Source: Apricaphanius iberus (taxonomy: Eukaryota > Chordata > Actinopteri > Cyprinodontiformes > Aphaniidae). Taken from it: DNA of 64,000 nucleotides. Numbering within the stretch: position 1 is the stretch's first letter; each line of letters opens with the position of its first letter. Of this stretch, positions 60,190-64,000 are shown one piece after another. Below the pieces are notes generated by a model. It was not told the DNA's origin and did not search any database. It saw only the letters and a list, made by a program, of their open reading frames with translations. The translations under genes and the position numbers were made by a program. The DNA is taken from the NCBI GenBank assembly GCA_028564705.1, contig JAPXFQ010002081.1:558001-622000 (forward strand), in the 5' to 3' direction.

Positions 60190-61410
60190 TCAATTATCAT
60201 TATCAATAACGAAAATGAAGGAAGTAACAAAAACTAGAAGTAAAAAAACATGTTCCTTAACTGAAATAAAAATAAAAACGAAAATTTGCAACAAAATGAA
60301 AATGAACTGAAACTGTAATGAGTGTTCAAAAAACTAACTAAAACAAACTGAATTTATTGAGAAAATGTGCTTAGTTTCATTTCATAAAGTGCCTCATAAA
60401 GTCTCGAAGAATTCTTTCTATATCACCCCTTGTCTACTGCACGCTGTCACCAGAAACAAATGGGATCATGTGTTTTTGGTTGCACAAATCGATAAAAAGA
60501 ACAGGACGGGAAATTTACAATTCCATCGACTCGCCCCCATTCAAGGCAAATAAAAGACATCTTTGGATTGCAAGCTATCAGAAGAAGCGATTGAAACAAT
60601 ACTTAAACACAGAACTTCATATCAACTGAGCCACTGCTAACAAACAAGCTAACATTGCTAACCAACACTGCTACTAGAAATTGCAAATAAAGGCAATGGG
60701 AACCATAGCTGTGTAGCTGGTGGAGGTTTTGCGTGTATCCGCTGTGTTGATGAAAAAATAATCCCTCTCTATTTTCTAGTTGTTGGTGGTTTTTACTGGC
60801 TTTACTGCATTATCCCACCATGTCAGTCAAGTCGTCTGTGTAGCTGCGGTCTGCCTAGCGTCATGTCAGCAAAGGCTGAGAGAAAGCGCCAATTTTGGAT
60901 TACTTACTACTAGAATATTTGCAGAATTATCAAAATGATCATAGTACTACTCATGGTGGCTTGGCTTTTGTTTTGTTGTGTTGCCCATCAGTGTCAGTGT
61001 TTTTAATAGAACTGTAGCACAGTATTAATTGTTGGGTTTTTTAATGCACAGGTGCTGTTATTGTGATTACAGAACTTTGAATGTTACTCTGCCATATATC
61101 TTTTATACTTGCCTGATTTGTATGGTTGTTCATCTAGCCCATGTCAATATGTCAATGTCAATAAAAAAAAAAAAAAAAATTTTCTGAGATTTTGATTTCT
61201 TTTTTTTGTAGTCTTGCCCCAGTACCCAACTTGGTTAGAGAAAAGACTAAAACTAAAACTGAAACTAATCAAAACTAAACTAAAACTAAGCATTTTCAAA
61301 AAACTAAAGCTAAACTAACCAATGTTACAAACTAATTAAAACTAAAATAGAATTTAAAAACTTAAGGGAAAACTAAATAAAAACTGAAACTAATTAAAAT
61401 TTTAAAAGTA
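60190..61410. mobile_element. AAACT-rich-ended DNA element with THAP relic
   Basis: Both flanks consist of repeated A-A-A-A-C-T-A-A-A units (60230-60345 and 61225-61400), with an ATTAAAACCCTGC edge at the right near 61407. Fish genomes carry a repeat family with such ends. The middle holds a broken THAP-like frame. The boundaries are approximate, and I found no clear terminal repeats. Confidence 0.45.
60460..60594 (+). pseudogene. THAP-type zinc-finger domain relic
   Basis: ATG at 60460 opens M-G-S-C-V-F-G-C-T-N-R, the typical start of a THAP DNA-binding domain (C-x-x-x-C with F-G-C-T-N). The next codon is TAA, and the same frame goes on K-E-Q-D-G-K-F-T-I-P-S-T-R-P to G-L-Q-A-I-R-R-S-D, matching the F-H-x-I/F-P and W-x-x-A-I-x-R-x-D parts. 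Only about 45 residues remain. The C-H half of the C2CH finger is not seen. It probably comes from a P-element-like or other THAP transposon. Confidence 0.5.
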
Positions 61411-61419
61411 TTAAAACCC

Positions 61420-61682
61420 TGCTTCACATTACATTCAGTCATTCACCCATTCACATACACATACAAACACTGGTGATGGCAAGCTATGTTGTAGCCATAG
61501 CACTCTTTGCCTCTGCACTGACAGAGGCAAAGCTGCTGGACACTGGCCCTCTGACCACCACCAGTAGGCAACGGTTGAAGAGTCTTAGGACAAAACGACA
61601 GAGACGTGTCTGGGCTGGGGCTCGAATCGGCAACCATCCAATTACGGCCAAACTCCTAACTCCTGAGCCACGGTCGCCCCAT
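61420..61682. repeat. fish interspersed repeat
   Basis: CATTCACCCATTCACATACA followed by CTCGAATCGGCAACC and CTCCTGAGCCACGGTCGCCC. Its end resembles the family at 38541-38795. Confidence 0.55.
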
Positions 61683-61689
61683 AATAAGC

Positions 61690-62569
61690 ACAGTGTAAAT
61701 CAAAAAACATCAAAAATGTATATTCTAAGTAGCAGATTTATGAAAATGTTTTCTTCCTTTCTCCAACTTTTTTCATGTCATACATTTTAGGTTGTTGTTG
61801 CCACAGTGCAATGTTAAAAGTTCTATTTTGTCAGTTACTCTGGTTCAAACCTTACAACGTGTTACTGTATTTGTGTTGAGCTCCAGGGTTTTGTCTATCT
61901 GATAAGTTGTAAATCTATCTGACGTAACAAGAGTGTGTCACAAGGCTGAGATGCAGCTTTGTTAGGATGTCCTGTGTCTTATCACTTCCCTGTGACTCCA
62001 TTGTTCTCCAAGGCACTGGGAAATGTTTACCTCCTCCTCTTCCACATCAGCCCTTTTTATTATCCACCATGAAATGTCACCTGCCGATGCTGTTTGGCAC
62101 ATGTATCGGAGCAAGGCCTTGTTTTATGGTGTTTTGTTGTGCGTCTGTCCGGTAGCAGAATTTGGCACAGTGGATGATGGCTTGATCTTTGTGTAATGCT
62201 GGTTTTTATATGTTTTCTTTTTACAAATCAACAGAACAACAGGATAGGATAGGGACTGTGCAAACAAAGAACCTACATGGTAGTTGACATGTAGACAGTA
62301 AAGTTTGATACAATTGTAAAGAGAAAGAAAGCCTACCAACCAGCTCTGGAAACTGCAGCAAGTATGCTGGGAGATTTTCAATCCAAGTTAAAAAATATCC
62401 AATTACAGCGGTTGCTGGAGAAATAACAAGAAATCCCTTTTTTTAACTATAAAGTCAAATTAACTCAATCATTTTACTTATATTAGAGATGAGGATAAGT
62501 ATACATTTTGATGAATTGTAAAAGAGAATCAGCTTATTACTAGAAGTAGCTGCTTGAATGAGAAAAAAA
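61690..62569. other. no gene seen
   Basis: AT-rich spacer with chance frames only. Confidence 0.45.
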
Positions 62570-63765
62570 CCATTCAGAAAATCACATGGTCTGATTTTTA
62601 AGTATTCATTTGCAAATTATGATGGAAGATAAGTATTTGGTCACCTACAAACACGCAAGATTTCTAGCTCTAATAGACTTGTGAACTTCTTCTGTAAGAG
62701 GCTCATCTGTCTTCCGATTGTTACCTGTATTAATGGCACCTGTTTGAACCCGTTATCAGTAAAAAAGAAAAAAAGAAAAAAACCTTTCCACAACCTCAAA
62801 CAGTCACACTCTAAACTCCACTATGGCCAAGACCAAAGAGCTGTCAAAGGACTCCAGAAACAAAATTGTAGATCTGCAAAAGGCTGGGAAGACTGAGTCT
62901 GCAATAAGTAAGCAGGTTGGTTTGAAAAAAAAAATCAACTGTGAGAGCAGTTATTAGAAATTGAATTATTAGAAAATAGAAGACATACAGGACTACTGAT
63001 AATCTCCCTCGATCTGGTACTCCACGCGAGATCTCATCTCGTGGTTTCAAAATGATCACAAGAACGGTGAGCAAAAAAAACCTGAACCACATCGGGGGGA
63101 CCTAATGAGTGACCTGCAGAAAGCTTGGACCAAAGTAACAAAGGCTACCATACATTATGCAGTGCCACACATGTCCCACTGCTTAGGCCAGTACATCTCC
63201 AGGCCCATCTAAAGTTTGCTAGTGATCATTGGTTGAGAGAATGTCATATGGTCAGATGAAACCAAAATAGAACTTTCTGGTAGAAACTCTAATTGTCACG
63301 TTTGGAGAAGAAAGAATGCTGAGTTTTATCCAAAGAACACCATACCTACAATGAAACATCGGGGTAGAAACATCATGCTTTTGGGCTGATTTTATGCAAA
63401 GGGACCAGGTAAATCTGGTAAAGGAAAGAATGAATGCGACCATGTATCGTGACATTTTAAGTGAAAGTCTCTCATCAGCAAGAGTACTTGAGATGAAATG
63501 TAGCTTGGTCTTTCAGTATCACAATGATATCAAACATACTGCCCGAATAATGAAGGAGTTGCTTTGATAGATGCATTTTGATGTCATGAAGTGGCCCAGC
63601 CAGTCTCCAGATCTCAACCCCACAGATAATTTTTAGAGGGAGTTGAATGTCTGTGTTGCCCTGCAACAGCCCCAAAACATCACTGCTTTAAAGGAGATCT
63701 GAAGGGAGGAATGGGCCCAAATACCATTCATTGCCAAAATTGGGTATATAACAAAGTATCTTCCG
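62570..63765 (+). mobile_element. Tc1-type transposon, decayed transposase
   Basis: The left end shows GATAAGTATTTGGTCACC (about 62627) and the right end GGTATATAACAAAGTAT (to about 63762), familiar termini of a fish Tc1 family. The plus strand reads M-A-K-T-K-E-L-S-K-D-like from 62823, then V-I-W-S-D-E-T-K-I (first Asp, about 63250), V-F-Q-Y-H-N-D-I-K-H-T (second Asp region, about 63520), and S-P-D-L-N-P-T-D-N-F followed by a stop (63604-63635). The last acidic residue is D where the family has E. Many stops and small indels make it dead. Confidence 0.75.
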
Positions 63766-64000
63766 GTGAGAGGTGCTGGGGTGGGCATACTTGTTGCCCC
63801 CCATCTTGGCGCCTGTACGTTGGGGTTTACCCCGCTGAATTAGAGGGTAGCCTCCCTCTGCCTACGGGTGCGGGGACGTGTCCTGACTATTGTTTGTGCT
63901 TATGCACCAAACAATAGTTCAGATTACCCACCCTTCTTGGGGTCCTTGGAGGGGGTACTGGAGAGAGCTCCTTCTGGGGACTCCCTCGTTCTGCTGGGAG
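63766..64000 (+). mobile_element. Rex3/RTE-type LINE, endonuclease region, cut by window edge
   Basis: The plus frame from 63775 reads A-G-V-G-I-L-V-A-P-H-L-G-A-C-T-L-G-F, then after an in-frame [12 protein letters not shown] and [10 protein letters not shown], and L-V-L-L-G at the edge. These match the APE endonuclease of Rex3, whose next residues would be the G-D-F-N-A-H-V catalytic motif beyond the window. One stop codon shows that this copy is inactive. It abuts the end of the Tc1 element with no gap. Confidence 0.7.

Noticed and set aside
1..64000. CRISPR array, bacterial operon or phage cassette
   Set aside because: No spaced direct repeats of CRISPR type, no ribosome-binding sites with tandem genes, and the real genes are vertebrate and spliced.

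Overview
This window reads as nuclear DNA of a ray-finned (teleost) fish. Three protein-coding genes are of vertebrate type. They are split by GT-AG introns or, in one case, intronless. They sit in AT-rich DNA crowded with fish-type transposons: Tc1/mariner, hAT-like and Harbinger-like MITEs, L2/CR1-group and Rex3/RTE LINEs, Ty3/gypsy relics and tRNA-like SINE remnants. There are no bacterial operons, CRISPR arrays or phage genes.

Layout. 1-25.1 kb is gene-free and made of transposons: a decayed Tc1 piece, a nearly full-length but dead LINE on the minus strand that carries a short insertion with a hammerhead-like ribozyme core, a Harbinger-like element, a duplicated cluster of IS630/Tc1-like elements, a gypsy gag relic, a GC-rich block, a second Harbinger-like copy interrupted by an L2 piece, and a probable solo LTR. 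25.16-29.65 kb holds crybb1 (beta-B1 crystallin), with a TATA box and six exons. 30.74-43.88 kb holds acads (mitochondrial short-chain acyl-CoA dehydrogenase), with ten exons rebuilt from the sequence to a 405-residue product; its introns are packed with MITEs and a Tc1 relic. 44.9-48.0 kb is a nest of one Tc1-type element inside another. 51.9-53.15 kb holds an intronless claudin gene on the minus strand. 53.2-64 kb is again gene-free, with a THAP-domain relic inside an AAACT-rich element, a decayed Tc1 element at 62.6-63.8 kb, and the start of a Rex3 endonuclease region running off the right edge.

The three genes do not form a functional unit. Crybb1 is a lens structural protein, acads acts in mitochondrial beta-oxidation of short fatty acids, and the claudin is a tight-junction membrane protein. 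They are neighbours only. Exon boundaries were placed by reading frame, splice consensus and recalled family sequence; repeat family names come from memory of fish repeats and have not been searched. No clearly new cellular system is visible. The observations most worth checking are the hammerhead-like insertion at 2528-2661, the tandem duplication of an intron-bearing IS630-like transposon, the THAP relic near 60.5 kb, and the GC-AG intron with a 15-C tract in acads.
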